From Mnemiopsis leidyi (taxonomy: Eukaryota; Ctenophora; Tentaculata; Lobata; Bolinopsidae), in assembly GCA_000226015.1 (NCBI GenBank), contig JH154184.1, positions 914,583 to 938,707 of the forward strand: a stretch of DNA of 24,125 nucleotides, in the 5' to 3' direction. The notes below the pieces were generated by a model. The model worked only from the letters and a program-made list of their open reading frames with translations, was not told the origin of the DNA and made no database searches. Position 1 is the first letter of the stretch. Every line of letters starts with the position of its first letter. Both the position numbers and the translations under genes were made by a program. Shown piece after piece: positions 21,973 through 24,125 of this stretch.

Positions 21973-22043
21973 ACAGTAAGGATGGCAGTAAGGAAAACAG
22001 TAAGGATGGCAGTAAGGAAAACAGTAAGGATGGCAGTAAGGAA
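21973..22043. repeat. 24-bp minisatellite, about three copies
   Basis: Units at 21973-21996, 21997-22020 and 22021-22043 begin acagtaaggatggcagtaag. The third is one base short, and a diverged partial copy follows. Each unit itself contains two AGTAAGGA sub-repeats. Confidence 0.92.
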
Positions 22044-23564
22044 ACAGTAAGAATGGCGCTAGCTAGTGAAGAGCGTACAAACCCCAAGGGGTTAATTAAA
22101 CTCGACACTTAAACGACCTTCTTCGCAGTCACATCATGTGTAACGCAAAATGTGTAAAGCAAAATGTACAGAAACTATTTGGCACGGTGGTGATGGGGTA
22201 ATGCGCCGAATCAATTAGACTTAGAGGATCACAGGGTATGTCAGTTTTGAGTTTCGGGATGAGGTAATGAATCACTAAATAGGAGGAGGAAATCTAATGC
22301 AAGCTCATGACTGTCAGGGAGACGGGGAGAACGTGAACTTCCAAGAGTTTTTTTTAATGAGTTTTATCGTTTTGTGATCATGAATTAATCTTCGCAATGA
22401 TTTAATGACTATAAAAGCTCTAAGTCGTGAAGAGTTAAAGTCATATTTCATTCTGTCATTTGTTAAACTGCAATCTCTAAACAGCTTATGGAATTTCAAT
22501 ATCACATGATACAGTCTGGTTATTTTAAACAAAGACATGAAATTGCTTTTCGTGGCGAAGACAGATCAAACTTAAGTACTAAATTTGAGATAGACTTAGA
22601 GAAAGTCTGATATCTATATCAGCTACAATTGTCATGAGTATCCGAGTATTAAAGCCACAAAAAAGTAATATAAGCGTTGGAGGAAAATTGGGAAACGGAA
22701 AAGTAGATCAAACGGGCCGGGTGATCATGAGTGATGACCATAACAAAAACGAAATGATATCCGTCCTAACCAAAATTTGGCCTCATTTTTGTGCAAATTG
22801 CAATTTTAATTTCTTTTTGCAATTGTCCAGGTTGACCACGGCAATGTAAACAGAGGAACCAAGCAAGAATGACGAAGTATACATCAGATCACGTCAACAC
22901 AAACATGGCCTATACAGTTTGATAAAAAAGAAAAAAGAGGAAAGACCGGGCACAAGGCAGTGAGGTGAACAATGGGCAAAATACCTCCAAGAAGCAGTAG
23001 TTGGCTAATTTAATGTCAAATGATGCACTCATCCGGACATAGCTGGCCAACCACTGACAATATCCCGCGGAAATCATGATCAGCCAATAACCACCCAACT
23101 AACGTAGTCATCAACCAATAGCAGACCAGTATTTTAGTCAGAATTTGTGGAGGGTAGCGGAGAGAAGATTGTCGACACTGGGCCAGGCGAATCATAATTG
23201 CAAAGTTGCACCTATTTTGCTTGAAAACAGGAAATGTTACAAACAGTTTGAGAAGTTAATGGACTTGATTATTGGCAATCCAGAGCAAAAGTTATTATGA
23301 AGCGATGAGAGTCTACTAATACTATTAATGTTGCTTCAGCAAGATTAGACATTGGATATGGAGATGGACTGAACAGGAAATTGGTGCATATATTTAGTAG
23401 ATTATCATTACAACTATGATATTACACATACACCAGGTTAGATTATGATAAAGTAAAGTATTTTTAAATAGAATAAGTATGTAAAAATGAAGTACTGACA
23501 ATGACCGGACCAGAAAATAGATGGTCCACGACCCTAGATCACGATGTTAAATTTTTTCCCGTCA

Positions 23565-23599
23565 AATGCCTTTTTGTGCCGAAGGCGCAAAAAGGCATT
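23565..23599. other. Strong 16-bp hairpin with 3-base loop
   Basis: aatgcctttttgtgcc, loop gaa, then ggcgcaaaaaggcatt. All 16 positions pair if one G-U pair is allowed. In bacteria this would suggest a terminator; here it may be a transposon remnant or an RNA fold. Confidence 0.6.
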
Positions 23600-24045
23600 A
23601 CTAAGGGTTAACGATCGAGGGGGTGGTTGGAGAATGTGTATACTAGGTTTATGTCGTGTGTGCGTTACGTTCGTGCGGGCGCTCCTTTATCAAACTTAAT
23701 CATGTGTATACGAATACAATAATAGCTGTGTTAACAGACTTAACTGCCTCCGGCCGACGAATGTAGTTCACATTATGCAATGTATACATGATTGCCTCAA
23801 TTATTTGTTCTAATCATGCAAAAATCGCAACAAGATGTACCATCAATCAAGGGATACAATCAAAATTCTTTCAAACTGAAGTTTTATTGAGTAATTTGTC
23901 TTGAATGACAGATTACCTAGAGAGAAAGATGAATGTAACACGATTTTAAACGTTCAGCCGGGCAATTTAAATTAACGACTTATCCACACCATTTGTAAAA
24001 ACACATGAACGTTGTACAAATAAAGGTCGCATATACAATACAATA

Positions 24046-24125
24046 ATGGCGACGTTATGCAGACTCAAGATATTTGAAACAAACAATGAAAGAAACGCGC
24101 TATTGTGTTCAAACTTTGCGCGTGC
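24046..24125 (+). CDS. Possible first coding exon running off right edge
   Basis: ATG in the context aATGGCG opens a frame that stays open for 26 codons to the window end, beginning MATLCRLKIFETNNE. No family recognised, and it is short enough to be chance. Confidence 0.15.
   Translation, partial: MATLCRLKIFETNNERNALLCSNFAR

Larger units (their letters stand above)
20348..24045. other. Stretch without recognised gene
   Basis: AT-rich, with minisatellites (21636-21684 and 21973-22043), hairpins (20830-20865 and 23565-23599) and CCAAT motifs (23084, 23115). The frames are short and unrecognised. Confidence 0.6.

Noticed and set aside
23565-23599. Rho-independent terminator or microRNA precursor
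   Set aside because: Terminators of this type are bacterial, and the stem is too short for a standard animal microRNA hairpin.

Overview
The window is nuclear DNA of an animal (metazoan). It is AT-rich, with one gene split by short GT-AG introns, a long (GT)n microsatellite holding an assembly gap, minisatellites, and a small inverted-repeat transposon carrying TTAGGG-type telomeric repeats. Nothing looks prokaryotic. I cannot name the species; a marine or other aquatic invertebrate would fit.

Left end (about 1-5400, minus strand): the 5' part of a glypican gene, a GPI-anchored heparan-sulfate proteoglycan core protein. I assembled nine exons by hand, reading from 5381 down to 407, plus a tentative tenth (185-58). 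The first nine join with matching reading phases and give about 360 residues: a signal peptide, then exactly 14 cysteines in glypican order, including the C-x2-C-x9-C-x3-C-x6-C block and the C-W-N motif. The heparan-sulfate attachment sites and GPI signal should lie beyond position 1. The largest intron (1163-3123) holds a dense CRE/E-box cluster.

Rest of the window (about 5400-24125): no convincing gene. It looks like a long upstream or intergenic region with much repeat and regulatory-type structure: a 19-bp triplet repeat (6923-6979), a CCAAT/CRE promoter-like block (about 8490-8800), CACGTG clusters (about 10950 and 19530-19600), the (GT)n tract (12709-12972), a GATTATC triplet (13229-13255), a transposon-like element with a telomeric core (15062-15223), an array of TTATC (GATA-type) motifs with exact 17-bp phasing (17033-17250), a promoter-like block ending in a good splice donor (about 20220-20347), a 24-bp minisatellite (21973-22043), and a strong hairpin (23565-23599). 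One short open frame runs off the right edge (24046-24125).

The most notable points are the divergent glypican itself, a decayed copy of part of its exon 9 inside intron 2, tripled branch-point-like motifs before exon 8, the transposon with a telomeric core, and the phased GATA-type array. No system of an unknown class was found.
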